Shown: positions 41,433 through 53,110 of the stretch, piece after piece
How positions within the stretch are numbered: the stretch's first letter is position 1
Layout: every line of letters begins with the position of its first letter
DNA from: Diploptera punctata
Lineage: Eukaryota > Arthropoda > Insecta > Blattodea > Blaberidae
DNA: 64,000 nt
Assembly: GCA_030220185.1 (NCBI GenBank)
Contig: JASPKZ010007548.1
Span: 62,001-126,000, forward strand
Direction of reading: 5' to 3'
Translations under genes and position numbers: made by a program
Notes under the pieces: generated by a model
Told to the model about the DNA's origin: nothing
Seen by the model: only the letters and a program-made list of their open reading frames with translations
The model's database searches: none

Positions 41433-41975
41433 TTTTTTGTTAAATCTGTGTTACTTCCTAAATATATTAATTCGTAAAATTCTTCTCAACTTCCAAGACT
41501 ATTTTGTATTTAGCCAATGCAATTCTGAATGTATTCCAAACAAATTCAGGTGTACATTTTTCTCTTGAAATAAAACTTAGGAAACTGGAAGAATATTTTC
41601 AATCCTTGTATTTAAAGTATTCATACCAATTAATTCTTCAACATTTTTTAGAAATAACATTTTCTTAGAATAAACAAAAACATGATAACAGATTGTCAAG
41701 GAAAGGTCCAAATAAAAACAAGGAGAGATATAATTTAATATTTATTTATTATAGACATATATACATAGCTAACAGATAGTTCACTAATAAAGGTATTTCA
41801 TTAATTATGAAGAATTAACACATAGAGATAGTATGCAGTTTTTTTTTATCAATTATGCCAACTTTAACAAGAACCGAGACCAAAGCTCGAAAAAAAATAT
41901 TTTCTACAAACAAGCATTGCATTGGATTTAAAGGAAGGAGAGGGGAGAAAATACACACACATGAGTGTGTGTGTT

Positions 41976-42006
<31 letters not shown>

Positions 42007-43000
42007 CATCATTGAGCATTCAAATATTTAGGCTATCATTTGCCTGTTGTGCCCTCAGAATTTGTCAGTCACAATCTTCTTTTACCATTTGGAATTTATT
42101 GCATGTTCAAATTACTTTTTATATTTTATTTAGATGTACACTTTTAAAAAAAAAGGGAGAGAGAGAATTAAGTCACAAATGTACCCAAGAACTGAGATTC
42201 CGAACCTCACATGCCCAACCTCTGCAAACGAAGGTTCAACAGATTATATAATTAAATTCTACTTGTCATCTACAATTATCTTTGTAACATGAAAAACTTG
42301 AAGTAATATGTATGATATATATTTAGATATTTTGTTTATTAAATAATATGTTCCCAAATATTTTACAATTTTAATACGTGTTAAAATACTTATCTGAAAA
42401 ACATCTAAGGGGTTTGAATCCTTAGTGACAGGTTTTGTGGTCAGAAACTTTGGCTCAGAGCCATCGCAACACACTACTGGTCCTAAAATTCTGTATTTAT
42501 AGTCACATGGTAAGTTTTCCTGGCATGTTTATATTATGTAATTAGACTTATATTTGATTAATTTAGGAACTGTGCTATTTTAATTTTCTATTATTTATTT
42601 ACTGTAGAATCACTTTTTTTATTTTGATGTTTAAAGAAGTAAAGTACCATAGCTTTTTTATTGCCAAAGTTCAGGCATAAATTAGTTCAGACTATTGTTT
42701 TAAATACATGGCCATGTAAATAATAAAAAAAAATATGCGAAAAGTAAAGATTCATCTGGGATTGAACACATACTAAAAAATAGTTTCTTCATAATTAATA
42801 GCATTATACTATTTTACCCTAAGATAATATGAATAAAAGGATCTATTAAATTTCGAACATGCAATACAAAAATTTTACCATACACCACATGCATGCACTG
42901 GTGGTTACAGTATGGAATCACAGGATGCAGCCAACATATACAGAATTTTGGAACACGCGTTCCACCACAGGAGAAACATCCCAAACATCTGTGTAACAAA
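41433..43000. other. Unassigned AT-rich sequence
   Basis: About 1.57 kb with no supported gene. A (GT)n/(AT)n tract lies at about 41960-42006. Open frames here are low-complexity. Confidence 0.4.
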
Positions 43001-43009
43001 ATAGCCCCA

Positions 43010-43125
43010 ATATTGAAGTCTTAAACTTAAAAAGCTAACCAAAATACAAATATGCACTCTAACTAGATTGAAGTGTTAAACTTAAAAACCTAACCAAAAT
43101 AAATTGCTCACTAACTAAATTTATC
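43010..43125 (+). repeat. Two-unit tandem duplication
   Basis: A unit of about 56 bp starting TTGAAGT.TTAAACTTAAAA and containing CTAACCAAAATA occurs twice in a row with small differences. Confidence 0.75.
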
Positions 43126-43324
43126 CTAAGTTGGAGTTTGATCATATTTAGCAAAAATTGATCGGCAGACCCTTTCCAAGAATTAATGGAAGACATTTGA
43201 GAAGTTCATTCTGTAGTTTAATTAGTTATTAGTGTGTTTATTGTAATTAGTAGGGCTAAGATTTTTATGTATAGATATATTTTTTGGTAAGATTGATATG
43301 TTTCTTAAATATATATAAATGCTT

Positions 43325-43500
43325 TTTATACAAAAACCTGAGGGAAGAAGAGGCAGAGGAAGACCTAAAACCTCCTGGAGTCAGGGAATATGTTTATACG
43401 TGAAGGAGAAACATCTACAACCAGGAGATTTGATGGACCGACAAAATTGGCTATTGGGAATCGGACAATGTCAAATACACTAATCAACCAATGATCTACC
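43325..43500 (+). pseudogene. LINE family D 3' end
   Basis: Encodes GRGRPKTSWSQ in one frame and GDLMDRQNWLLGIGQCQIH in another, then CAACCAATGATCTACCTACC. It matches 16265-16520. Confidence 0.78.
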
Positions 43501-44099
43501 TACCTACAAAAACTGACTGAATTATATACTTCAGTTTGCTTCTCATTTGTATTTTATTCTTAAATAAATAGTTAATTATTATAAACTGATTTGCTAATTG
43601 ATTTTACAACTGAAATTATTAGATAATTATAATATTACTGTATTAGGTCACATTTTTTTTATATTGCAGTGCCTATTTTTGAAAAATTTAGGTCATAACT
43701 GATTTTTTTGTGCATATGTTGGTGGTTTTTACGTCATAAAAATCCTAGCCCTAGTAATTAATATGTAGTAATTTATAAAGCCATTGTTGGCTGCATTGTA
43801 ATAAGCCACTTTCTAGATGATAGACAAAAGCAGCACACAGGACAGTTGCATATCTGAAAAAAAAAAATGTATGTGCAAAGTAATAATTTAACAGATACTT
43901 CATAGCACTTTGAACTATTATATTATGTTTGGGAAACAAAATTTTATAAAGAGTGGATGATTTGACATATCCCGGCAATAAATTAACATTTAAAGATGTT
44001 GTGGATATAGGAAGCAAAATTTTGAATACTCTAATAAAACTATAGGAATAATTAACAAAGTAATGAAACCTTCCCCAGTACACAAAAGTACAGGAAAAC
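43501..44099. other. Unassigned sequence
   Basis: No supported gene. The minus-strand frame at 43751-44101 is hydrophobic, phenylalanine-rich and typical of AT-rich noise. Confidence 0.35.
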
Positions 44100-44195
44100 A
44101 TTTGTATAAGGCCTTGGCAAGACCTATTCTGTGTTATGGCAGTGAGGTATGGGCAATGATATGAATGGAGGAAAGAACAGAATTACCGGTATCAA
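44100..44195 (+). pseudogene. LINE RT scrap
   Basis: LYKALARPILCYGSEVWAMI resembles the RT thumb motif that precedes the ORF2 C-terminus in several LINEs. It breaks off near 44195. Confidence 0.55.
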
Positions 44196-44204
44196 AACAA
44201 CTGG

Positions 44205-44528
44205 TTGACCACATATGGCAGAGTAGATCCTCTAGAAACAGGGGCCACTGAAGATTTGCTTAATAGGTGTGACAAGATGCTCCTCCTACTCAACCCAATG
44301 TCGGACAAGCTGATAAGGAATGACCCGTTGTTTTTTTATGTTGCTGTCGAGCGAGGGCATGTTCATGCAAGGAGGAAGAGGGAAGCCATCTTTTCACACC
44401 TTGTGAGAAAGGTTCTAACAGGCATGCTGTCGAGAATCCCAAAAGCTATGCTTCAATACCAAAACCATGGGAAGATATTTCTGGACATCCCAAAAACTGA
44501 TCAAATATCCCTTTATTTCATTTTTTAA
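44205..44528 (+). CDS. Unassigned 107-codon open frame
   Basis: I do not recognise the product. The frame starts at ATG 44205 and ends at 44528. The part from about 44245 to 44480 has protein-like composition: ETGATEDLLNRCDKMLLLLN, then RNDPLFFYVAVERGHVHARR and SHLVRKVLTGMLSRIPKAML. It would be amphipathic and helical, with basic clusters (HARRKREA), and lacks the usual TE motifs. CTAGAAACAG just before GGGCCACTG (about 44247) could be a splice acceptor, but I see no good donor at the other end. It directly follows a LINE scrap. It might be an exon fragment, a retrocopied piece or part of an unfamiliar element. The tail (DQISLYFIF) looks like read-through into non-coding DNA. Confidence 0.35.
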   Translation: MTTYGRVDPLETGATEDLLNRCDKMLLLLNPMSDKLIRNDPLFFYVAVERGHVHARRKREAIFSHLVRKVLTGMLSRIPKAMLQYQNHGKIFLDIPKTDQISLYFIF

Positions 44529-44782
44529 ATTTTCATTAATACAATATGAAACATATTACTCAACTATTACAAGGTTAGAAGGTACTTGGCCTACCAGCTG
44601 GCCTCATGTGCACATGTATAATGATGTGGGACCTAAGTAATATAATTTTAAATAGCTTATCTATTCATCAGATTTAATATGTTGCACACACAATAAATTT
44701 ATAAGTTTGTTACATAATTAATCACACAATAAGGGAAGTTGTTAGACTCACCATGTAGCTTTAATTTTAAAACTTATGTAAA

Positions 44783-45128
44783 GTCCACCGCTGTGGTCTC
44801 GAGGTAGCGTGCTGCCTTGTCACGCAGCAGGCCCGGGTTCGATCCCCAGTCGGGGCAGTTTTTCTGGGTGAGGTTTTTATCGGGGTTTTTCCTCACCTGT
44901 AAGACAAATGTCAGGAAAACTTTAAGGCCCAAACGGTCCCCGAAATCATATGGCCATTATCTTCATCATCATCATCCTTGACCATTAGCATCATCATCAT
45001 CTTTCACCAGTGTGGAAAGCAACGGGAAGCTACCACACCTACAATTCCCTAGTAAAGCTGCAAGCATAGCATGAAAATGCTATAATTGCAGTGAAGGACC
45101 TGCCTTCGGGCAGAATTACTATGTATGG
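44783..45128 (+). repeat. tRNA-derived SINE, family 3, best-preserved copy
   Basis: Head GTCCACCGCTGTGGTCTCGA with B box GGTTCGATCC, conserved GACAAATGTCAGGAAAACTT body, two CAT tracts and the 3' end GGACCTGCCTTCGGGCAGAA. A short duplication ATGTAAA flanks it (44776-44782 and 45129-45135). Confidence 0.93.
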
Positions 45129-45259
45129 ATGTAAATATGTTTATTTTGTTATTACATTCAGAACTATCATAATGACTAATTGAAAGGCTCCTAGGAAGGC
45201 TCAGGTTTTGTGCCATAATTGTTATGCCTCTGATGACATTTTAGATTACGGAAAAACTT

Positions 45260-45760
45260 TAGTATTTATTAGACATTCACTTACTCAATGAATTATTGCA
45301 AGTTCTACAGAATCGCACTGTGCATGCGCGAATGCTTAATGTAACTTCCACCATGTGGCAGGATATATATGTGAAATTGGTAAGACCAATTTTCACAATA
45401 ACATTTCCAAATATGTTTATAAAAAAAGGACATACACAAAATTCCTCTCCGTAACATAACAAAATAAATTGCATGCGTATTCTTTAACAATGGTGTACAC
45501 TAACTTGTCTCATCAGAAACTAACAAAATTAAGATATAACTTGCCATCTAGTGGAAGTCACATTAAACATTGTGCATGTACACTGCAATTCTGTAAAACT
45601 ACAGAGAGATAAATAGCAAAATTTGTATACACAAATAAATATTTTATACTTGTAAAATATGTTTCAAGAATCATTGCTAAATGTTTAAAATAGTATGAAA
45701 TGTTATTATAAACGGTAAAAGTATATAGTGCAACTGTGGTATACGAATGTTGTATGTAAA
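45260..45760. repeat. Dispersed repeat R2, inverted halves
   Basis: The reverse half (45290-45490) has TCTACAGAATCGCACTGTGC and ACATTTCCAAATATGTTTAT. The forward half (45540-45720) has TGCCATCTAGTGGAAGTCAC and CAATTCTGTAAAACT. The arrangement matches 6110-6740. Confidence 0.65.
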
Positions 45761-46250
45761 ATTATAGAATGTCACAACCTAAATTTCAGCCTACATTATC
45801 TGCAAGAAATCTTATTTACCTCTCTTGTTGCAACAGGAAGACGATGAAATGATAATTGTTTTCCTCCTTAAGATGAAGATGAATATGCCTTGTACTTCTT
45901 CATTCCGGAACACAACAAAAGTTGTTGTTCACCATGATATAAATTATAAATACAAAATCCTTAGATTATTTAACATCAAATCAATAAAACTATTAAATTT
46001 CTATGGTTACTACAATGCAGTGGAATTATATCAAATGATGTTCGAAGCTAACATCATACATTCATTTGATTATATATATCTTGAGGTTGTAGTTATGTCA
46101 AAGATATTATATCCATGTACATTCATCATAAAAAAATTATTAATTACGTAAAATATTGTTATATAGAACATTGAACAAAAGCATGTTTGCTCTCTACAAT
46201 TTCTTTATACCTTAAATAAGTAAAATACAAATTATATATTTTTTTTTTAA
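45761..46250. other. Unassigned sequence
   Basis: No supported feature. The 108-codon frame at 45825-46151 is low-complexity and matches no family I know. Confidence 0.35.
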
Positions 46251-46255
46251 CACTG

Positions 46256-47092
46256 TGTTATGCCCCAAAATTTAGAGGTTTTTTCTTTGTTTATTAGACT
46301 GAAAATTGATAGTGTGATAGCCGGAAATGATAGTTAATCAAAAAGATTATTAAAAATTGATTATTCCCCTATAAACATTTAATATTATAAGTATTCGGGA
46401 TCTTTTTAGACAAGTATTTAATTATAAAGGCATATCCGATGGACGTGTACCAATCCCGTATGGGCACGAACGGATTTCTTACTACCACTTTCACGTCAAG
46501 TGAAAGCGGACCCACTTTAAAGTATATAAAAACTAGGGGTTGAAACCCCTAAATCATCTCGTCGGTGGCTAGCGATCTCTAGCCCGTACGCAGTTGTAAA
46601 AAACCAGCTCTACTTGGATGTCAACTATAAATAATAATTTGTAAGTCTGCTTCTTTATTTTGACTTAAAATAAAATAATATATGTATTATACATTTGGTT
46701 TGCTGGAATAAACTCAGTTTTCTAAACTTAGTCGGTCAAAGACATTTAAACTGTTAAATATAGTTTCTTATTTGCTCAGGTTCATTAAGTATTCACTTGA
46801 GGCAATTGGTTTAATGTAGTAAATTTAAAGATAGAATAATGTTTAACTAATTTCTATGGTGGTTCTTGTTTATCTTGTTTTAATTATTGTTTTAATCTGT
46901 TTCTGTTAAATATAGTATTATTGTTAAAATATTCACTTTATTTATGTGAATGCCTCTGATTCCTTAGTTTTTGTTATCCCTTGCAACGTTAGGTAAATCC
47001 TGACCTTGTTTTAATGTTAAGCCCGTCTCATTTATTGTACTCGGCCTATATTTTATATCATGCTACCACTTGACAGGAGACGGGCTGTAACA
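46256..47092 (+). mobile_element. Solo LTR of an LTR retrotransposon
   Basis: The 837-bp sequence starts TGTTATGCCCC and ends GGGCTGTAACA, so it has TG...CA and TGTTA/TAACA inverted termini. A perfect 5-bp duplication CACTG flanks it (46251-46255 and 47093-47097). It contains a TATA box followed by a hairpin and further down AATAAA (about 46704). No primer-binding site, polypurine tract or gag-pol is attached, so it most likely arose by recombination between the two LTRs of a full element. A 5-bp duplication fits BEL/Pao, Copia and many Gypsy elements. I cannot choose between them. Confidence 0.9.
46523..46530 (+). promoter_or_regulatory. LTR core promoter TATA box
   Basis: TATATAAA lies mid-LTR, with a perfect 6-bp hairpin AGGGGT-TGAA-ACCCCT at 46535-46550 just downstream. 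Transcription would be expected to start roughly 25-30 bp after the box, near ATCTCGTCGGTGG. This position is inferred. Confidence 0.65.
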
Positions 47093-47097
47093 CACTG

Positions 47098-47795
47098 CGT
47101 TTTAATTTAATATACTTAGTAATAATACTTTCTGAGAAAATTGTTGTAATATTCTTGTAAATTTAAGAGACCACTTGTTAATTTAGCTTCCAATTATAGC
47201 GTGGCTTTCTTGTATAATTTAAAATATGTAGCCAACATAATGAAAAAAAAAGTACAGAGTTGATTATGACATTGAATAAAAAAAACTATAAATAAATTAT
47301 TCAAAACTTTCCAAAATAATGTTAAAAGCAATAATTTAAACAAAAGTTGATTTCGTGGTAATTTTCATATTAAAATTGAGAGAAAGCCAACTTATTAAAA
47401 AATATTTCATTTAATAAATTAGTAGGTCTGTTGGGTGCATTTAAACCTGTCAAAATAGCAGATGAAACAGTGTTAAGAGTAAAGCGACTACAGCGCCTCC
47501 AAGCATTGGCAGAAAAAACTAGGCCTGGCATCACCTTCTTCAATTTGCGTTGACCTGGGGTGATTAAAACGAAACATAATACCGGAACGAGATACAACAA
47601 TGCATTGACAGTAGTCTAAATGTTGTAAACAATAGTAACTTAATAATAAATATTGTATGCATTGCGTATATACTGTAGCATTCCAATACAATAACATGTG
47701 CTTCAAAGGGGGAAAAAAAAAGAAGTTTCGTTTACGCTGTTCTTCCTTTTTTCTTCTGTTTTACCTTTATTAATCTTTTTATCTTATTCCCACAT
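47098..47795. other. Unassigned sequence
   Basis: No supported gene. A phrase near 47495-47515 (AGCATTGGCAGAAAAAACTA) has a near match at 41145-41160, so a minor repeat may be shared. Confidence 0.35.
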
Positions 47796-47799
47796 ACAA

Positions 47800-47935
47800 A
47801 CACAAGACAGGATACACACCCAGACACAAGGTGGAGATTTAAAATCCCCTACCCCGCTGGGAATTGAATACGGGTTGCCGGAGTGGAAGGTAGGGACTCT
47901 ACCGACTATGCCACGGCGACGGAATTTTTAAATGC
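47800..47935 (-). repeat. tRNA-like SINE head (minus)
   Basis: The minus strand reads CGTGGCATAGTCGGTAGAGT (A box) and, about 35 nt later, TATTCAATTCCC (diverged B box). A short body follows. Single copy in this window. Confidence 0.6.
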
Positions 47936-48737
47936 CCACACTGTTAGCCAATTTCCCGAGGCTAACATGGAAGATGACTATGAGAGTATGTTGCGCAGGC
48001 ACATTCAAACTCATCGGTAGTACATCCTGCTGCATTTCAAGCTGAGCCCAATGCTACTCTGTAGCTGCTCTGTTAGCACTCTAGAAACGGCTAACAGCGA
48101 TGTTTCAGTTGCTCCGAGTAAGTCTTATGTAAACGTAGTGCTTCTGAGCGTATCAAATACAATAATTAAACCACTAATTAAATATTATCATGGGAGAGGA
48201 ATGTGCTTGAGTTACTGAAGACTTGTTAAGTCATCATTTTTCCTGCCGAAGCTTTGTAGAAAAGAAAAAAGTTATAAACCAACTCCTTATTTAAATATCA
48301 TTATAAGTCAAACAAAAACAAAAGTGCGTCATTTAATGCAGAACATGAAGGTTGGTATGAACATGACATATGGCTGCAGGAAGTCATGTTCCCTGTTAGC
48401 TCTTCCTTGTATTTTTAAAGGAAAAAAAAAATGTTTGGACAATAAAGGGTGTTTCTGATGTAAATAGTTTTCATGCGCTGAAAAACATCATGAATTAGTT
48501 GAAACCCAAGTTAACTGTGAAATAATTTTGGAAACACTACAATTAAAGAGTCCCCAAGCCGGGATATCAAAATTAAGTTAATATGGATAAGCAAAACAAA
48601 AACGTTAAAGCAAACAAGTACATTGCTAGCTGCCTAATAGACGCTGACTGTTTCTAAACCGAACAAGAGCTGCCATAGAAATTTCTGAATCTAACATAAG
48701 AGATAGGGCCTAATTATATTGAGTTATTATACCTCAA
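47936..48737. other. Unassigned sequence
   Basis: About 800 bp with no supported gene. Confidence 0.35.
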
Positions 48738-49076
48738 GTCCACCGCTGTGGTCTCGAGGTAGCATGCTGCCTTGTCATGCAGCGGGCCTGGGTTCGATCC
48801 CCGGTCGGGGCAGTTTTCTGGGTGAGGTTTTTATCGGGGTTTTTCCTTACCTGTAAGACAAATGTCAGGAAAACTTTAAGGCCCAAATGGTCCCCAAAAT
48901 CATATGGCCAACATCATCATCGTCCTTATAATTATCATCATCATCCTTCACCGATATGATAAGGAATGGAAAGCTACCACACCTACAATTCCCTAGTAAA
49001 GTTGCAAGCATAGCATGAAATTGCTATGACTGTAGTGAAGGACCTGCCTTCGGGCAGAATTACTATGGATGGATGT
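48738..49076 (+). repeat. tRNA-derived SINE, family 3
   Basis: Full-length copy from GTCCACCGCTGTGGTCTCGA to ATTACTATGGATGGATG. No clear flanking duplication. Confidence 0.92.
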
Positions 49077-49379
49077 ACCATAGATGAGAAATTAAGAAAC
49101 AATTTGGAAATTTTTTCTATGTTCATTGTCACACCACACTATGTTAAAAATGACTTAATATGTTCTATATCCGCTACTTTATTCAATAAAATGAAACAAG
49201 AGATCTCATCCTTAGTATCTCTCCGAGGCTACCGACGATAGAGCTCACTTACAAGCTCTAGAAATTAGCTGGTCGTGGAGATGAATATCTGTGTTTTAAA
49301 ATCATGTATTTATATTTTTAATTAACTATTAATATGTCTAATTACCTCCTTTCATTTCCTAAACCCTATACATATAGTA

Positions 49380-49730
49380 TCCACCGCTGTGGTCTCGAGG
49401 TAGCGTGCTGCCTTGTCACTCAGCGGGCCTGGGTTCGATCCCCGGTCGGGGCAGTTTTTCTGGGTGAGGTTTATATCGGGGTTTTTCCTCACCTGTAAGA
49501 CAAATGTCAGGAAAAACTTTAAGGCCCAAACGGTCCCCAAAATCATATGGCCATCATCCTTATCATTATCATCCTTACCATTATCATTATTATCATCATC
49601 CTTCACCGGTGTGGAAAGCAACGGGAAGCTACCACACCTACACAATTCCCTAGTAAAGCTGCAAGCATAGCATGAAAATGCTATGATTGCAGTGAAGGAC
49701 CTGCCTTCAGGCAGAATTACTATGGATGGA
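49380..49730 (+). repeat. tRNA-derived SINE, family 3, with duplication
   Basis: Full-length copy with an 11-bp duplication TACATATAGTA on both sides (49369-49379 and 49731-49741). Expanded CAT/TTATCA tracts lie in the middle. Confidence 0.94.
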
Positions 49731-49832
49731 TACATATAGTAGTTTATTATATTTGATACTCCTATATCATTCTTTTTAGAAGTTCATTTACTGATTATAA
49801 ATAATTATAATATATGCAATATTATGTTCCTT

Positions 49833-50017
49833 GTAGGAAAACCATAGGGAAAGCGCCCAGTTGATAGACCAAGAATGAGGTGGGAGAATAAAATTAACTA
49901 TCATTTGAGGGAAGTAGATTATACAGGGAATGATTGCAATGTATGGGATGTATGAAGAGCTTATACCGCGCGGCCATGAACCTACGGGTTCGTTTGTGCC
50001 AGCAAGTAAGTAAGTAC
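49833..50017 (+). pseudogene. LINE family G C-terminal scrap
   Basis: A decayed C-terminus (GKRPVDRPRMRWENKINYHL, EVDYTGND) with stops, then the AAGTAAGTAAGT tail. 5'-truncated at about 49833. Confidence 0.85.
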
Positions 50018-50267
50018 ACAATATTAAATCCATAAAACGGGGGCTAACACTTCTCGAAATTCCACGCTCCGCCACTGACGTACATACATTGAAATTTAAA
50101 AAAACCAAAAACGCACAAATTACTGTTACAGGATGTGAATAATTGTCTGAGATGCTGATTTTTTTTTTAATGTGAGAAATGCTTTAAAATTGAGAGATAA
50201 GTCGACATAATTTTCAGCTAAATTCCCTATATTTACATGGAAAACATGTAAACTCCAGTATTAATCT

Positions 50268-50740
50268 GTGGTTTATTATACAGCGTGTCACGCCCGACGT
50301 TACGCGTCCTCGCGATACGCTCGGCGTGATGTTGATTTCACACATAATTCAAAGCAATCTGGGTTTCACATGGAGCACATACAGTCCATCGCTTATGTTT
50401 ATGGAATTGTCGTCAGATGGCACCACATATGTGGAGAATCGAAATGACCAACATTCTTAATAATTTCCCAAGTTTGTTTATAAAAATGTCACTGCATAAT
50501 CTAATGAAAATAAATTACGTACATACTATATAGTAAACTATAAACTAATCTGATTACACAATACTGGCCAATCGAAACCTAACAAAATTCAGTGATTGAA
50601 CATTTATTTCTTAAAATAAATTTTGGAATTAAATGCGAATGTTGGCCATTCACACATGTATTTCCTGATATCTGATTGATTTATAAAATGTTTATTAAAC
50701 ACATTAGGATACAATTATTGAAAGTTATTATCATCTGCGT
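50268..50740 (+). repeat. Repeat shared with 62812-63200
   Basis: Begins CTGTGGTTTATTATACAGCG, then GCTCGGCGTGATG and TGGAGCACATA. It merges into R2-like sequence (GAATCGAAATGACCAACATT, TTCCCAAGTTTGTTTATAAA). The same order is seen at 62810-63200. Confidence 0.75.
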
Positions 50741-50749
50741 AGAATTTTA

Positions 50750-52560
50750 GAGGCTTTCTTCTTGCTATACAGTCAATTAGGTGGTATTGTTCACATTTTT
50801 GGTCACATAACTTGCAGAGGCACTGGTTCGATGTGAGGTGGAACCCTTTTTGGGTATATATTCTCTAGTGGAATCCATGTGTGGCAGTCCTGGTGAACAC
50901 GTGTCTCAGTGAGAAATTCGGTTGATGTATGTGGCAGGTTGTATTTTGACGCTATTTCTCTGATGAAGAAGTCAGTCTAGGTTAGATGGTATATGAGTCG
51001 GAAGCTCGTTGACTTTGAAACCTTAAGTACTATTTTCAGATTTGCTATGTTTATCGGAGTCCAGAATGTTGTGATTGCGTAGCACGCTACTGGAGATATC
51101 TTGATGTGAAATAGTTTTATAGCTGTTTCGACTGACAGCTTTTCGACATTTCGAATCTCAAACGTGGTCTTTATTGTTGCGTTGCATCTTTCTGGATGTG
51201 CTTGGTGAATAATTTGCCTGTGACTTGCAATGTTAGACCGAGATACTTATAGCAGTCGGTTAGTTCTAGTTGGACATTTCCATACTTGAATTTGTCGTCC
51301 CTGTTTACGTTTCCTCCTCGTCTAAATTTCATAATCCTACTTTTGCTTGTGTTAACTCCTAGTTCGTTCCTGTGAGCCCAATCGTGTAGTTTATCCAGGC
51401 TAGTCTGAAGAGCTACTTTATTTCTGGATAGGATGACTACATCATCTGCATAGAGGAGGACCGTGGCTTCCGGTGATGCTACTTCTTGGACTACGTCGTG
51501 GGTTAGCAAGTTGAACAGGAATGGGCTGAGAGGATCCCCTTGAAGGACTCCGTTTGTTTGTGTAATGTGGTCGCATTGGACAACATTGTCGTTTATGGTT
51601 AGTAGGTTGAAAGCCAGTATATTTTCGATTAGTTTCAAGAACGAGTTCTGTTTTCCCAGTATTCTGGAGATTTTTTACAATAATGTGTTTCTATTTACGC
51701 TATCAAACGCCTTGGAGAAGTCTGTGAAAGGTGCTTGTTGCTTCCCAACCGATGGATAACACTCTCTCGATGGCTTGTATCGTGGATTTCCCCATCACGA
51801 ATCAGTATTTTTCCTCGGGAATGCACGTCCTGGTTTGGGGAGGGATACGTTTTAGTATAATCTTCGTCAGAATTATAAAAGCGCACATTCCAATTCGATG
51901 CCGCAGTAAGCGTCAGGTGAGTCTTTTGGTCCTTTCACTTTATACAGCATTAGAAGGTCGGACTCTCTCCAATTCCCTGGTATGATGCTTAAGTCAATGC
52001 ATTTGTTGATAATCGCCGTCCAGGTTTCGATAGTTACTGGTAGAGAATCCATTAGAACTTTGTTTGTTAGGCTGTTGGGTCCTGCAGCTTGTCTTCGTTT
52101 GTATCTTCGGAAGGCGTGCCAGACTTCCTCCGTTGATATTGGTGTCCATGCTTCTTGCGCTGTTTCAGTTATTCGTTCTTCGGATATTTGAGTCTTTTGT
52201 AATATCTTGGAAAAGTGTTCTTCCCATGTTTTCATTGGAATTTGAGGGTGTGACTTGCATCTTCTTGGTTCTAGAATTTAGTGTAGAGACATCTACGCTT
52301 CCATTGTGGTTTCGAGTTCCTTCTTTTTGTCAACTTGTAACCTGTTTTCTCTTATTAGGTTTCTGTATCTTTTCCTCTCTTGTGTGTTTGGTGTCCTCTT
52401 TTTTTTTTAATTTTCTCTGAAGAAGTTCTGTACTGATTCGGCGCGGCGTCCAACGCCTTTCCGGGGCTTCCGCTGTTCGCTTATCTGTTGCGATAGTTGT
52501 ATTTACTGGCACCCGTTTCCGTAGAGGTGTCCATATGTGTTTCACCTGTTTTATTGTCAT
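50750..52560 (-). pseudogene. LINE B reverse transcriptase and C-terminus
   Basis: MKTWEEHFSKILQKTQISEE, then YKRRQAAGPNSLTNKVLMDS and IPGNWRESDLLMLYKVKGPK mark the RT N-terminal region. After frame changes come TQTNGVLQGDPLSPFLFNLL and TVLLYADDVVILSRNKVALQ, with the catalytic YADD near 51440. NELGVNTSKSRIMKFRRGG and TDCYKYLGLTLQV follow. The tail at about 50850-50750 carries CLCKLCDQKCEQYHLIDC. At least two frameshifts are present. Confidence 0.88.
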
Positions 52561-52569
52561 ATCTTGCCC

Positions 52570-53110
52570 CCGTAGTGGATGAGGTCTATCATGCTGGATC
52601 CGTTATATGAGATATATGTTGGTATTATGTCGTTGTTGGCTAGATAGAAGCCTTCTTCCTCAAGTGTCTAGAATACTACTGTGGCTTTGTTGTCTGGCTT
52701 GTCTCTTCGGCAGTTGAAGTCACCAGCGAGTATTATTGGGGAGTCAGGTTCCACGCGATGTATTGCCTGGAGGATAGTGTCAATCACAGCTTCTATAGAT
52801 TTGGAAGGTCTGATGTACTTTCCGATAACTGTGAAATTCTGGAACTCGGCGATCGCTGTGTTTTCTCCTGTATATTATGGATCACTCCCCCCTAAGGTTG
52901 GTCTGTAGAAACATGAGACTCCACCTGAGGGTCTGCCCTCCTGTCTGAGATGTGCTAGTGCGTGGATTGCGTAGTAGCCCTAGTTGAACATGCTCTAGGA
53001 GGAAGGTTTCTGTAAGTACTAGTATATCTGGATCCAGTAGGAAAATTTCCGGGTTTTTTCATTATGGAGCGAAGACCTTCAAACGTTCCAGAGGATACAG
53101 TTCAGGTCGT
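52570..53110 (-). pseudogene. LINE B apurinic-type endonuclease domain
   Basis: The frames include DLNCILWNV at the start and LVLTETFL-like text. They then give KYIRPSKSIEAVIDTILQAI and PIILAGDFNCRRDKPDNKAT with the GDFN motif, followed by EEEGFYLANNDIIPTYISYN. These are hallmarks of the endonuclease domain that nicks target DNA for reverse transcription. Frameshifts interrupt it. Confidence 0.75.

Noticed and set aside
43751..44101. 116-codon minus-strand frame with membrane-like composition
   Set aside because: Its phenylalanine/tyrosine-rich hydrophobic content is typical of AT-rich non-coding DNA, with no family similarity or splice context.
40990..50090. Possible hAT ends CAGTGGCGGAGCG at about 41002 (plus) and about 50078 (minus)
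   Set aside because: The shared 13 bases and nearby GTTAGC text are suggestive, but neither site has a partner terminus or 8-bp duplication that I can identify.
50268..50740. CpG-island promoter near CGCCCGACGTTACGCGTCCT
   Set aside because: The CpG-rich patch is part of a repeat that also occurs at 62810, so it is not evidence for a gene promoter.
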